Source: Idiomarina sp. PL1-037 (GTDB lineage: Bacteria > Pseudomonadota > Gammaproteobacteria > Enterobacterales > Alteromonadaceae). Taken from it: a DNA stretch of 64,000 bases. The stretch spans positions 2,232,001 through 2,296,000 of the forward strand of contig NZ_CP139873.1 of assembly GCF_034422975.1 (NCBI RefSeq), in the 5' to 3' direction. The translations under genes and the position numbers were made by a program. The notes below the pieces were generated by a model. The model did no database searches. It worked only from the letters and a program-made list of their open reading frames with translations, and had not been told where the DNA came from. Shown in pieces: positions 25,927-35,236 of the stretch (its first letter is position 1; every line of letters starts with the position of its first letter).

Positions 25927-27152
25927 TGCAGATATCACTGGCAAAAGACAAAATCAAAGTTTTGCTGCTGGAAGGCGTTCACGAAAGCGCCATTCAGCTG
26001 TTTCGGCATCATGGCTACCATAATCTGGAAATTCTGCAGACGTCGTTGAATGAAGACGAGCTGTGCGAAAAAATTAAAGACGCTCATATTCTTGGTATAC
26101 GCTCACGCAGCCAGTTAAATGACCGAGTGTTTGCCGCTGCCGAAAAGCTCATTGCCGTGGGTTGCTTTTGCATTGGTACCAATCAGGTTGACTTAGGAGC
26201 GGCGAAAAAGCACGGTGTTATTGTTTTTAATGCGCCTTTTTCAAATACCCGCAGTGTTGCTGAGCTGGTTTTAGCCGAAGTTATTATGTTGTTACGCGGC
26301 ATTCCGGAAAAAAATGCTGTAGCTCACGAAGGCGGCTGGCTGAAGTCAGCTAAGCAGTCTTATGAGGCACGCGGAAAGATACTGGGCATCGTCGGCTATG
26401 GTCATATCGGCAGCCAGCTCAGTGTTCTGGCCGAGCAACTCGGTATGCACATTCGTTACTTTGATATTGAAGACAAACTGCCCATGGGCAATGCTCAGTC
26501 CGTTCCCACTCTGGACGACTTGCTGGCACAGGCCGACATCATCACTTTGCACGTGCCGGAAAATGAGCAAACTCAGTGGATGATAGGCCGCCGCCAAATT
26601 GAGCGTATGAAGCCAGGCAGCCTGCTGATTAACGCGTCGCGCGGAACCGTTGTGGACATCGACGCTCTTGCCGAAGCCTTGTCGTCACGGCACCTTGCCG
26701 GCGCAGCTATTGATGTGTTCCCGGTTGAACCCAAAGGCAACAGCGATGAATTCCTGTCCCCTTTGCGCGGCCTGAAAAACTGTCTGTTAACCCCCCACAT
26801 TGGCGGTTCAACCTTAGAAGCTCAGGAAAACATTGGCGTTGAAGTGGCCGGAAAGCTGGTGCGTTATTCCGATAACGGCTCTACTCTTTCTGCGGTGAAC
26901 TTCCCTGAAGTTAGCCTGCCGACACACGCAACAGCGCAACGCCTACTGCATATTCATAAAAACCAGCCGGGTATGCTAAACGCCATTAACCGCATTATCA
27001 GTGACAACGAAATTAACGTGGTAGGTCAGTACTTACAAACGGATGAGGACGTTGGCTACGTGGTGATGGACATCGACAGCGATAACGGTGCCGATGTATT
27101 GCAGCAACTGAAAGACATTCCGGGCACGATTCGCGCCCGGCGCTTATTCTAG
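25926..27152 (+). CDS. serA: D-3-phosphoglycerate dehydrogenase
   Basis: This 408-residue protein is of the E. coli SerA type (about 410 residues). It oxidises 3-phosphoglycerate, the first step of serine synthesis. It has the NAD-binding loop KILGIVGYGHIGSQLSVLAE, the catalytic Arg (INASRGTVVDIDAL), Glu and His (LLTPHIGGSTLEAQENIG), and a C-terminal ACT domain (NQPGMLNAINRIISDNEINV) that binds serine for feedback inhibition. It starts on the last base of rpiA. Its stop overlaps the convergent phoU stop: both TAG codons lie in the shared palindrome CTAG. Confidence 0.97.
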   Translation: MQISLAKDKIKVLLLEGVHESAIQLFRHHGYHNLEILQTSLNEDELCEKIKDAHILGIRSRSQLNDRVFAAAEKLIAVGCFCIGTNQVDLGAAKKHGVIVFNAPFSNTRSVAELVLAEVIMLLRGIPEKNAVAHEGGWLKSAKQSYEARGKILGIVGYGHIGSQLSVLAEQLGMHIRYFDIEDKLPMGNAQSVPTLDDLLAQADIITLHVPENEQTQWMIGRRQIERMKPGSLLINASRGTVVDIDALAEALSSRHLAGAAIDVFPVEPKGNSDEFLSPLRGLKNCLLTPHIGGSTLEAQENIGVEVAGKLVRYSDNGSTLSAVNFPEVSLPTHATAQRLLHIHKNQPGMLNAINRIISDNEINVVGQYLQTDEDVGYVVMDIDSDNGADVLQQLKDIPGTIRARRLF

Positions 27153-27868
27153 TCTTTTTTACCCATAACCGTGCGTTCCATGCTCTCTGGTGAGACATGG
27201 CGCACGTCTTTGCCTTTCACAAAGAAGATAATGTACTCGGCAATATTCTGACAACGGTCACCAATACGCTCTAAAGAACGTGCAGACCAAAGAACATTCA
27301 TGATTTTTGGAATAGAGCGAGAGTCTTCCATCATGTAAGTCATAAGCTGACGTGTCAGCGCCTCATATTGACGGTCAGCCTGTTCGTCCTGTTGATGCAC
27401 GTCGTAAGCCGATTCAAGATCCATGCGCGCAAAAGCGTCCAGAACTTTATGCAACATGCTTAATACTTGCTGTCCAAGGTTCTCCAGACTCACCAACAGC
27501 TGCTGCTGATCGTTGTTGAAGCTTTCTTTTGCAACCTTAGCAATGCGTTCAGCTTCATCACCAATACGCTCTAAATCAGCAATGGTTTTGATAATAGCAA
27601 TAACCAGACGCAGGTCACTGGCAGCCGGTTGACGCTTAGCAATAATATGCACGCACTCTTCGTCAATCTGCACTTCCAGCTTATTGACTTTATGGTCACT
27701 GCTCAGTACTTTTTCGGCCAGCTCGGCGTCGCCTTTCTGAATTGCAAGCAACGCATCCTGCAGCTGTTTTTCAACTAAGCCCCCCATGCTCAATACACGG
27801 TTACGCACAGCCTCAAGTTCCTCGTTGAACTTGCCGGAAATGTGCTTGTTCATATTCATCTTATCCAT
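27149..27868 (-). CDS. phoU: Phosphate-specific transport accessory protein PhoU
   Basis: This protein of about 239 residues is two tandem three-helix PhoU repeats: FNEELEAVRNRVLSMGGLVE begins the first and DVHQQDEQADRQYEALTRQL the second, with the metal-linked E(D)xxxD motifs. PhoU damps PhoR signalling and Pst uptake when phosphate is plentiful. The ATG at 27868 follows AAGGAG and gives the usual length; an upstream in-frame start would lie inside pstB. It is the last gene of pstSCAB-phoU. Confidence 0.95.
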   Translation of the reverse strand: MDKMNMNKHISGKFNEELEAVRNRVLSMGGLVEKQLQDALLAIQKGDAELAEKVLSSDHKVNKLEVQIDEECVHIIAKRQPAASDLRLVIAIIKTIADLERIGDEAERIAKVAKESFNNDQQQLLVSLENLGQQVLSMLHKVLDAFARMDLESAYDVHQQDEQADRQYEALTRQLMTYMMEDSRSIPKIMNVLWSARSLERIGDRCQNIAEYIIFFVKGKDVRHVSPESMERTVMGKKD

Positions 27869-27878
27869 GACACTCTCC

Positions 27879-28697
27879 TTAACCGTAACGACCGGTAATA
27901 TAATCTTCTGTTTGCTTCTCAGACGGGGTCGTAAACAGAGTATCAGTATCGGCGTACTCAATCAGTTTACCCATATACAAAAATGCGGTCTGGTCTGAGA
28001 CACGAGCAGCCTGCTGCATGTTATGCGTAACAATTACCACCGTATATTTGTCTTTCAAATCGGTGATCAGTTCTTCAATGGTCAAAGTAGAAATAGGATC
28101 CAAAGCAGACGTTGGTTCGTCCAACAAAAGAATTTCCGGTTCAATGGCAATAGAGCGCGCGATAACCACTCGCTGCTGCTGACCGCCCGACAAGCTAAAC
28201 GCACTAGCGTTTAACCGGTCTTTTACTTCATCCCATAAGGCCGCGCCGCGCAAGGACTTTTCCACCGCTTCATCCAGTACACGTTTGTCTTTTACACCCT
28301 GTAAGCGTAGACCATAAACCACATTCTCATAAATAGATTTAGGGAATGGATTCGGGCGCTGGAATACCATACCTACGCGGCGACGCAGAGCAGCAACATC
28401 AACATTTTTGTCGTAGATATTGTGGCCGTGCATATCAATCTGACCCTCGATACGACAAATTTCGACGAGATCGTTCATGCGGTTAATGCAGCGCAAAAGC
28501 GTTGATTTACCACAGCCCGATGGCCCGATAAACGCCGTTACACGGTTATTGGGAATTCGCATAGAAATATTGTGCAACGCCTGATCTTCACCGTAGTAAA
28601 GACTCAGGTCTTTAATATCTAAAGCAGTCTGTTCTGCTGGCAAGTTGTGTAAGTCCAGCTTTTCTAAGTTGCTTGTACTCGGATTTACCGAAATCAT
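27879..28697 (-). CDS. pstB: Phosphate ABC transporter ATP-binding protein
   Basis: This ABC ATPase of about 272 residues drives phosphate import. It has FIGPSGCGKSTLLRCINRMN (Walker A), the Q-loop GMVFQRPNPFPKSIYENV, SLSGGQQQRVVIARSIA (signature) and EILLLDEPTSALDPIST (Walker B, D-loop), with VVIVTHNMQQAARVSD (H-loop). The ATG at 28697 gives the standard PstB length; a longer frame to 28793 overlaps pstA by 50 bases and is unlikely. It lies ten bases before phoU. Confidence 0.95.
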   Translation of the reverse strand: MISVNPSTSNLEKLDLHNLPAEQTALDIKDLSLYYGEDQALHNISMRIPNNRVTAFIGPSGCGKSTLLRCINRMNDLVEICRIEGQIDMHGHNIYDKNVDVAALRRRVGMVFQRPNPFPKSIYENVVYGLRLQGVKDKRVLDEAVEKSLRGAALWDEVKDRLNASAFSLSGGQQQRVVIARSIAIEPEILLLDEPTSALDPISTLTIEELITDLKDKYTVVIVTHNMQQAARVSDQTAFLYMGKLIEYADTDTLFTTPSEKQTEDYITGRYG

Positions 28698-28743
28698 AAG
28701 TTCAGACCTTTTCGCTAATTCATCAAAACTTTCATGCTCAACT

Positions 28744-30399
28744 TTAGTGCTCAAGTGAGCGGTATTTTTCACGTAAGTGGTTACGCACGCCAATGGCCGT
28801 TAAATTCAAACCAACAATAATGGTGATCAGCAAGAATGACGTGGCGTAAACCAACGGCCGGGCTGCCTCGACGTTCGGGCTCTGGAAGCCTACGTCGTAA
28901 ATATGGAAGCCCAGGTGCATAAATTTTCTATCCAGATGGAAGTAAGGGAAGTTTCCGTCCACCGGCAGCATAGGTGCCGATTTAACGACCCCAACCAGCA
29001 TCAGTGGTGCAACCTCACCAGCTGCCCTGGCGACCGCGAGAATCAGACCGGTCATAATAGCCGGTGATGCCATCGGCAGAACAATACGCCAAATGGTTTC
29101 CCACTTCGTTGCACCCAAAGACAAGCTGCCTTCACGCAATGCTGGTGGGATTCGCGAAAGTCCCTCCTCGGTCGCAACAATCACCACAGGCAATGTCAAT
29201 ATCGCCAGAGTAACAGCAGACCATAAAACGCCCGGCGTACCAAAAGTCGGATTCGGTAAGGCTTCGGGGTAGAAAATTTGATCGAGACTACCACCCACCA
29301 TATAAACAAAGAAGCCTAGACCAAATACGCCGTAAACAATCGACGGTACCCCGGCGAGGTTAATGACAGCAATACGAATTAATTTAGTGACGGCATTTTT
29401 GCCCGCGTATTCATGTAAGTAGACGGCCGCAATAACACCAAACGGAGCGACAATAACGGACATTAACAGCACCATAAATACGGTACCGAAAATCGCAGGG
29501 AACACCCCGCCTTCGGTATTCGCTTCGCGAGGTGGCTCTGACACAAATTTGCCAATTTGTTGGAAAAAGTGGCCCAGTTTGGCAAAAAAGCCCATGTCAT
29601 TAGGAAAGTTAACGTCCAGCACCCGGTACATAGGCACTTTGATTTCCTCACCACGCATATCGCGCATGATCAGCGAATCGCGTCCCGCTTTATCACGAAG
29701 TGCAAACAGCTCTTTCTCATACTCCAGATACTGACTCTGCAACTCTTCACGACGGCGTTCAATGTCGTTTATCGCTTCTTCAGTCAGAGTACCGCTAAGC
29801 TCAAGGCCACGGCGTTGCAGGTTCAATTGCGTTAACTCATAATTAATAGCGCCAATTTCACCTTCCTGCAGTGCCATTGCTTGTTCATTCAGCTCGACTG
29901 CTCGTTCCATACGTTGAAACAGCTCTTCTCGCAAGTTGCCTTCTGTCGCAACTTGCTCCCCCTGCTGCTCAATCGCAACTGGATAGCCATAGAAGTTGCC
30001 ATCTTTGGTGCGCTCAATAACCGCCAGTTCAGCCGGTGTTTCATCGCTGCGAATCGCCGGCCCTAACACCCAGGCAAAATCGAGAGGTACGTACTCACGG
30101 TTACCAATTTTCATCAGGTAACGAGTCACTTCCTCTTCTTCGTAACCATCCATGATGGTACCCGAGTTACTGACTCGTGATATCGGCACCGACTCGCTCT
30201 CATAAATTTCACCAATGAGCGTGCGGGTTGAACCGTCAGCCTGTTCGATCGACATTTCATGAATGGCGGCGGGCCAGAAAAACGACAATCCACGCCAGCC
30301 AATCATTATGACCAATCCGATAACCGCAATCAGGCTGATACTGACTGAACCGGCGGTTAACCAGATCCAGGGCTTTCCGGACTTAAACCATGTATTCAT
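28744..30399 (-). CDS. pstA: Phosphate ABC transporter permease PstA (long form)
   Basis: At 551 residues this is much longer than E. coli PstA (about 300). An N-terminal TM (IWLTAGSVSISLIAVIGLVI) is followed by a large periplasmic region with a coiled coil (around residues 165-235), then the permease core of five TMs with the EAA loop ALREGSLSLGATKWETIWRI. The long form is common in marine gammaproteobacteria; the extra domain is probably structural. It lies between pstC and pstB in the pst operon. Confidence 0.93.
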   Translation of the reverse strand: MNTWFKSGKPWIWLTAGSVSISLIAVIGLVIMIGWRGLSFFWPAAIHEMSIEQADGSTRTLIGEIYESESVPISRVSNSGTIMDGYEEEEVTRYLMKIGNREYVPLDFAWVLGPAIRSDETPAELAVIERTKDGNFYGYPVAIEQQGEQVATEGNLREELFQRMERAVELNEQAMALQEGEIGAINYELTQLNLQRRGLELSGTLTEEAINDIERRREELQSQYLEYEKELFALRDKAGRDSLIMRDMRGEEIKVPMYRVLDVNFPNDMGFFAKLGHFFQQIGKFVSEPPREANTEGGVFPAIFGTVFMVLLMSVIVAPFGVIAAVYLHEYAGKNAVTKLIRIAVINLAGVPSIVYGVFGLGFFVYMVGGSLDQIFYPEALPNPTFGTPGVLWSAVTLAILTLPVVIVATEEGLSRIPPALREGSLSLGATKWETIWRIVLPMASPAIMTGLILAVARAAGEVAPLMLVGVVKSAPMLPVDGNFPYFHLDRKFMHLGFHIYDVGFQSPNVEAARPLVYATSFLLITIIVGLNLTAIGVRNHLREKYRSLEH

Positions 30400-30422
30400 T
30401 GAATTAAACCTCTGTTCCGGAA

Positions 30423-32687
30423 TTACATCGAGCTGTATTTGTCGCGCAGACGTTGGCGGACAAATTCAGCAATGGTGTTAAAGAAAAAGGTAAATATGAA
30501 CAGCACAAAGGCTGCCAGGAACAAGATTCGGTAGTGTGAACTGCCAACCTCCGACTCCGGCATCTCGACCGCTATATTTGCAGACAAGGTGCGCATACCT
30601 TCGAAGATATTCCAGTCCATGATGGGTGTGTTACCAGTAGCCATCAGAACAATCATGGTTTCACCTACGGCACGCCCAAGCCCCATCATAACTGCCGAGA
30701 AAATTCCCGGGCTGGCTGTTAGCAGCACCACTTTAGTCAAGGTTTGCCATGGTGTAGCGCCCAGCGCCAGCGAACCATTCGATAAATGTTTCGGTACACT
30801 GAATACGGCGTCTTCCGCAATTGAGAAAATGGTCGGAATAACCGCAAAGCCCATCGCTATACCAACAACCAGCGAGTTACGTTGGTCAAAGGTTATACCA
30901 AGCTCATTGGTTAAATAGCCACGCACATTGCCATCGAACAACACTTGCTCAACCCAGGGGCTAAGGCCAAACGATAACCACCCGACCAAAATAACGATAG
31001 GTATGAGCAGTAAAGCCGCACGTCCGTCGGTAACGGTGTTACGAATATGGGATGGTAACTTCGACCACAGGAATGCAGTCAATATAATTGCTGACGGCAC
31101 CAGCAGAAAAACGGCTATCAGGCCCGGAAGATACCTCTCAATTATCGGCGCCAGCCAAAGACCCGCCAAAAAGCCGAGAATAACCGTCGGTAAGGCTTCC
31201 ATGATTTCAACGGTCGGTTTGACGTATTTTCGTACCGACGGAGACATAAAGTACGCCGTATAAACCGCTGCGGCCAAACCAATAGGCACAGCAAACAGCA
31301 TTGCATACGCTGCGGCTTTGATGGTACCAAAAGCAATGGGGACCAAGCTGTATTTAGCTTCGAAGTCATCGGAACCAGAGGTCGACTGCCAGGTGTAGTC
31401 AGGCTCAGGGTATCCTTCATACCAGACTTCCTGCCACATAGCGCTCCAGGTAACCTCGGGGTGTTCGTTCTTAATATCAAACACACTGAAGCGATCACCA
31501 CTTTGCATAATCAGGTAGTTGGCACGTGGGTCGACCATGACATGCTCTAAACTCGCCTCGAGAGGATTCCCCCGGTACAAGTCCGCCTCTGATGTCGTAT
31601 AGAATATACCCAGTTCCCCATTTTCTGAAACGGTATAAAAAGTACGCCGATAGTATTCAACTTCAATATCTTTAACCGGCGAGCCAGCATCAAATGAGCG
31701 AATGTATTGATATTGACGACCTTCATCTGTCGATACCTGGAACCACTGTGTTACCAGCCCGGTATCATGAGTCACCAATATAGAGCTTGCTCCGGCCATT
31801 AAATAGAGGCCCGTGGCATTACCCTGCTCACGCGCATTAACCAGCATTAATTCACGCTCACTTACCTGACCTGAAATTCCGACATCGAATACATGAATTC
31901 GGTTACCGCGACGCGCCATAACCTGGCGTAAGTCCGGGGTGACAATTAAGTCATCGATAGTACCGTTTAGCGTCACTTTATGAAAAACCGGCTTTAATGT
32001 CGTTTCGCCAGTCATAAAGTTTTCTTCTGCTGCGTACTTAGTAATAAGCAGATTATTGCCGCCCTGCACAGCAGCAAACATCATGGTGTCACCGTCACTC
32101 TCGTAAGCCAGTTTTTCTAAAGCCTGACCACTTTCATCGACAACTAATGGTTCGCCATTATTCAATACCTCCACACGCGGCGTTATCGTGCGCTCAAGTG
32201 TGCCTTTTTCAGGGTCTTCAGCAAAAGACACTTTAAATTTAGGCTGAGCCACCATCGCTGTACCGTCGCTCAGACCGTATGCGTACTGCTTGTTGACCGG
32301 CAGAGTACTGGCAAAGCTGGTTATTTTGTCATCAGGGACCACTTCTTTTGAGTCGATGATATCGCCAGCCTTGCGCTTAACGATGGACTTATCAGCCAGT
32401 GCGAAGAACTCAAATTTCCCCGATTTCATTAGACGGTAGCCAATTTCGGCCTGCTCTTCCATGCCAAGTGCTTCTACATCATCACTGTTTGGCAATGAAA
32501 AGCTCTGTTCCTCTTTTAAGGAAACCGACTCGAAAATAGGCTGAACAACATAAAGCAGATAGAAAAAGATAAGCAACAGCGCTACCAGCACCATAATGCC
32601 ACCTAAAGTGACACCATAGCGAGCGGCACGATCTTTAAATAGTCGTCCCCGGTTAGCGGCTAATTGTTGAGCTGACAGTGATGCCAT
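30423..32687 (-). CDS. pstC: Phosphate ABC transporter permease PstC (long form)
   Basis: This protein of about 754 residues pairs with the long PstA. The first TM (LGGIMVLVALLLIFFYLLYV) is followed by a periplasmic region of roughly 400 residues resembling a WD/beta-propeller-like fold (repeated VxxxDxG segments). The permease domain comes next, with the EAA motif LSNGSLALGATPWQTLTKVV. The ATG at 32687 has AGG seven bases upstream; an upstream start at 32729 lacks one. It forms the channel for phosphate with PstA. It is separated from pstS by a terminator and an inverted repeat that may lower its expression relative to pstS. Confidence 0.92.
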   Translation of the reverse strand: MASLSAQQLAANRGRLFKDRAARYGVTLGGIMVLVALLLIFFYLLYVVQPIFESVSLKEEQSFSLPNSDDVEALGMEEQAEIGYRLMKSGKFEFFALADKSIVKRKAGDIIDSKEVVPDDKITSFASTLPVNKQYAYGLSDGTAMVAQPKFKVSFAEDPEKGTLERTITPRVEVLNNGEPLVVDESGQALEKLAYESDGDTMMFAAVQGGNNLLITKYAAEENFMTGETTLKPVFHKVTLNGTIDDLIVTPDLRQVMARRGNRIHVFDVGISGQVSERELMLVNAREQGNATGLYLMAGASSILVTHDTGLVTQWFQVSTDEGRQYQYIRSFDAGSPVKDIEVEYYRRTFYTVSENGELGIFYTTSEADLYRGNPLEASLEHVMVDPRANYLIMQSGDRFSVFDIKNEHPEVTWSAMWQEVWYEGYPEPDYTWQSTSGSDDFEAKYSLVPIAFGTIKAAAYAMLFAVPIGLAAAVYTAYFMSPSVRKYVKPTVEIMEALPTVILGFLAGLWLAPIIERYLPGLIAVFLLVPSAIILTAFLWSKLPSHIRNTVTDGRAALLLIPIVILVGWLSFGLSPWVEQVLFDGNVRGYLTNELGITFDQRNSLVVGIAMGFAVIPTIFSIAEDAVFSVPKHLSNGSLALGATPWQTLTKVVLLTASPGIFSAVMMGLGRAVGETMIVLMATGNTPIMDWNIFEGMRTLSANIAVEMPESEVGSSHYRILFLAAFVLFIFTFFFNTIAEFVRQRLRDKYSSM

Positions 32688-32740
32688 CAGAAACCTCAGG
32701 TTTGAATACGCGTTACTAAAATTCTGCAAACAGTTTAGTT

Positions 32741-32780
32741 GAAAAATATGACAGTATTGTTACACCACTGTCATATTTTC
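32741..32780. repeat. Inverted repeat in the pstS-pstC gap
   Basis: GAAAAATATGACAGT and ACTGTCATATTTTC are complementary apart from one extra A and are separated by eleven bases. The arms contain the half-site CTGTCATA of PhoB boxes, but in opposite orientations. It could be an mRNA-stabilising hairpin after pstS or an additional PhoB site. Confidence 0.6.
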
Positions 32781-32802
32781 TTAATAATGCAGTAATAGTT
32801 AT

Positions 32803-32828
32803 AAAAAAGCCGGTAGCAAGCTACCGGC
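32803..32828 (-). terminator. Terminator downstream of pstS
   Basis: GCCGGTAG-cttg-CTACCGGC followed by TTTTTT on the minus strand, 20 bases after the pstS stop. It should let pstS be made in excess of the membrane components, with partial read-through into pstC. Confidence 0.85.
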
Positions 32829-32848
32829 CATTCAGTTTTTAGAGAAAA

Positions 32849-33826
32849 TTATTCTAAGCCAAGCTTCTTCAGTTCAGCTTCTACCACCGCATTTGGCAAT
32901 CCGATGTAACCGTCTTTATTGACGATATCCTGACCTGTTTTTGACAAAATCATGCGTAGGAATTCACCTTCTGCTTTGCCCAGAGGTTTCGTCGGGTGCT
33001 TATTCACGTAAATGTAAAGGAAGCGAGCTAATGGGTACTGACCTGCCAACGCATTCTCAGGTGTCGCGCCAATAAATTCCTGACCTTCAGCTTTCGCGAT
33101 AGGTACCGCTTTAACGCCTGACGTCACATAACCAATACCGGAATAACCAATCGCATTAATTGAAGTTGAGACTGACTGCACAACAGACGCTGAGCCTGGT
33201 TGCTCGTTCACATTTGAACGAAAATCGCCGTCACATAACCCCACTTCTTTAAAGTAACCGTAGGTGCCGGATACTGAGTTACGGCCATAAAGCTGTAAGT
33301 CACGATTCGTCCACTCACCTTCCATACCCAGGTCGCCCCAACGGTTCACTTGCTCGTTCAAGCCACATTTGCGAGTTGATGAGAATATTGCATCAACTTC
33401 TGGAATAGTCAGTCCTTCAATTGGGTTATCTTTGTGTACGAATACCGCCAGCGCATCAATGGCAACGCGGACCGGAGTTGGCTTGTAACCGTGGCGTTTT
33501 TCAAAAGATTCGATTTCTTTTGACTTCATTGCACGACTCATAGGACCGAAGTTTGACGTACCTTCAGTTAAGGCCGGAGGCGCTGTTGAAGAACCAGCCG
33601 CCTGAACCTGAATGTTCACGCTTGGGTAGTTGCGCTTAAACTCTTCACTCCAGAAGGTCACCATATTAGCTAAGGTATCAGAACCAACTGAAGATAAGTT
33701 GCCTGATAAACCGCTGACTTTTTCGTATTCTGGTAAATCGTCAGTTGCCGCAGCTAACGAGCTAAACGCCAGTGAACCCGCAACCACTAAACCGGTTAAT
33801 GTTTTGTTCAAAGTTGATTGAAACAT
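32849..33826 (-). CDS. pstS: Periplasmic phosphate-binding protein PstS
   Basis: This 325-residue protein has a signal peptide ending near SLAAA and the PstS fold: GSDTLANMVTFW, QAAGSSTAPPALTEGTSNFG (phosphate-binding Ser/Thr loop), PVRVAIDALAVFVHKDNP and GRNSVSGTYGYFKE. It captures phosphate in the periplasm for PstCA. A PhoB-box-like site lies 64-81 bases before the start and a strong terminator follows the gene. It is of the longer marine type related to sphX/PstS. Confidence 0.95.
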   Translation of the reverse strand: MFQSTLNKTLTGLVVAGSLAFSSLAAATDDLPEYEKVSGLSGNLSSVGSDTLANMVTFWSEEFKRNYPSVNIQVQAAGSSTAPPALTEGTSNFGPMSRAMKSKEIESFEKRHGYKPTPVRVAIDALAVFVHKDNPIEGLTIPEVDAIFSSTRKCGLNEQVNRWGDLGMEGEWTNRDLQLYGRNSVSGTYGYFKEVGLCDGDFRSNVNEQPGSASVVQSVSTSINAIGYSGIGYVTSGVKAVPIAKAEGQEFIGATPENALAGQYPLARFLYIYVNKHPTKPLGKAEGEFLRMILSKTGQDIVNKDGYIGLPNAVVEAELKKLGLE

Positions 33827-33889
33827 AGTGTATTCACCTCTAAAGGTTATTGAACTGTTTTCGAATTGTGGTCAGTTTAAGACGGTTAT

Positions 33890-33907
33890 GTGACAGCTTT
33901 ATGACAA
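33890..33907 (-). promoter_or_regulatory. PhoB box upstream of pstS
   Basis: The minus strand reads TTGTCATAAAGCTGTCAC, two 7-base direct repeats separated by an AT-rich 4-mer, very close to the consensus CTGTCATAAATCTGTCAC. It lies upstream of pstS, just after the phoR stop. Confidence 0.85.
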
Positions 33908-33923
33908 TATGAAAATTTTATGA

Positions 33924-35219
33924 CTAGCTGACTAATAGTCCACTCGGTATTCGAAATGAAAAACGACTGCCCTTTTCCAGCGAGCTATTAATGTCCAATT
34001 GCGAGTTGTGATGTTCTATTGCGTGCTTCACTATCGACAGCCCCAAACCAGTACCGCCACTGGCACTGTTGCGATCATCCTCAACCCGGTAGAAACGTTC
34101 GGTAAGGCGCGGCAAGTGTTCTGCAGCAATGCCTTTACCATTATCTTTCACGCTAAACTCAACGCCGCCGGCTATGGTTTTCCAGGTGACTTTTATTTCA
34201 CCGCCGTCGGGTGTGTAATTAATGGCGTTCGTTATTAAGTTCTGCATCGCACTGCGCAGCAAGTTTTCTTTGCCGTAAACCCGTACAGGTGCAACGTCAA
34301 ACTCAATCTTATGTTGTTTCGTTTCATTTAAACGCTTCGCTTCAGACTCTAACTGCTCTAGCAAAGCTGGCGTATCAACTTCGTGGTCAAAGACATCGTT
34401 GCTTGGCGTTTCCATGCGCGACAACGTGAGCAGTTGATCGACCAGGTTGGCCATGCGGGTACTTTGGGCATTCATGTTTTCGACTGCTTTTTTCAGCATG
34501 GCTGGCGGCGTCTGTTGCGGCTCATCCATCATTTCCAGATAACCCTGCAATACTGTCAGCGGCGTTTTCAGTTCGTGAGACACGTTTGCCACAAACTCAC
34601 GACGTAAGTTCTCCAGTCGCTTTACCTGAGTTACGTCACGGGCAACCAGAAGAAACTGGTCTTCGCTGTACGGCATAATGCGAATTTCAATGTCCAGACT
34701 TTCACGAATGGGCGAAGGGATCGTCAGTTCTTCTTCAAAATTACCGGCGTTCAGGAAGGCATAGAATTCAGGGTGTCGAATCAGGTTAGATAACCGCTGT
34801 CCGGCATCGTCTGGCCAACGCAAACCGAAATAAAACTGCGCCAGCTTATTACTCCACAGCAATGCACCGTCGGCACGGAACACAATAGCAGCGTCAGGCA
34901 AAGCTTCAGCCGCTTCACGAAAACGTCGTAATAAGCGAGCTAAAGATTTACGTCTTTTCTGACTGCGTCGCTGCGAGCGATAAATACCATCGTAAATATA
35001 AGACCAACTGCCCGGCGCAGACGGCGGCATTAAAGTGCGACTTTGCCACAACCATTTAATGAGCTTTTGCTGATAGTAATAATGCCAGCAAACCAGTCCT
35101 AATAACGCCAAAGCCATGACCGGCCAGAACAGGTCAAACAGCCAGCCAATAAATAAAAAAGGCAGCAGGAATAAGGCAAGATGAGTTAATGACTGCCAGT
35201 TAGAGTAGTTCCTGTCCAT
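33924..35219 (-). CDS. phoR: Phosphate regulon sensor kinase PhoR
   Basis: This 431-residue kinase has two N-terminal TMs (residues 12-45), a linker, a PAS domain (ALPDAAIVFRADGALLWSN), HisKA with FVANVSHELKTPLTVL (phospho-acceptor His 215) and HATPase_c (NLITNAINYTPDGG, VKDNGKGIAAEHLPRL, GGTGLGLSIVKHAI). PhoR phosphorylates PhoB when Pst flux is low; PhoU and Pst suppress it. It lies 17 bases after phoB and upstream of pstS on the same strand. Confidence 0.96.
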   Translation of the reverse strand: MDRNYSNWQSLTHLALFLLPFLFIGWLFDLFWPVMALALLGLVCWHYYYQQKLIKWLWQSRTLMPPSAPGSWSYIYDGIYRSQRRSQKRRKSLARLLRRFREAAEALPDAAIVFRADGALLWSNKLAQFYFGLRWPDDAGQRLSNLIRHPEFYAFLNAGNFEEELTIPSPIRESLDIEIRIMPYSEDQFLLVARDVTQVKRLENLRREFVANVSHELKTPLTVLQGYLEMMDEPQQTPPAMLKKAVENMNAQSTRMANLVDQLLTLSRMETPSNDVFDHEVDTPALLEQLESEAKRLNETKQHKIEFDVAPVRVYGKENLLRSAMQNLITNAINYTPDGGEIKVTWKTIAGGVEFSVKDNGKGIAAEHLPRLTERFYRVEDDRNSASGGTGLGLSIVKHAIEHHNSQLDINSSLEKGSRFSFRIPSGLLVS

Positions 35220-35236
35220 ATTAAATCAGCCTGAGC

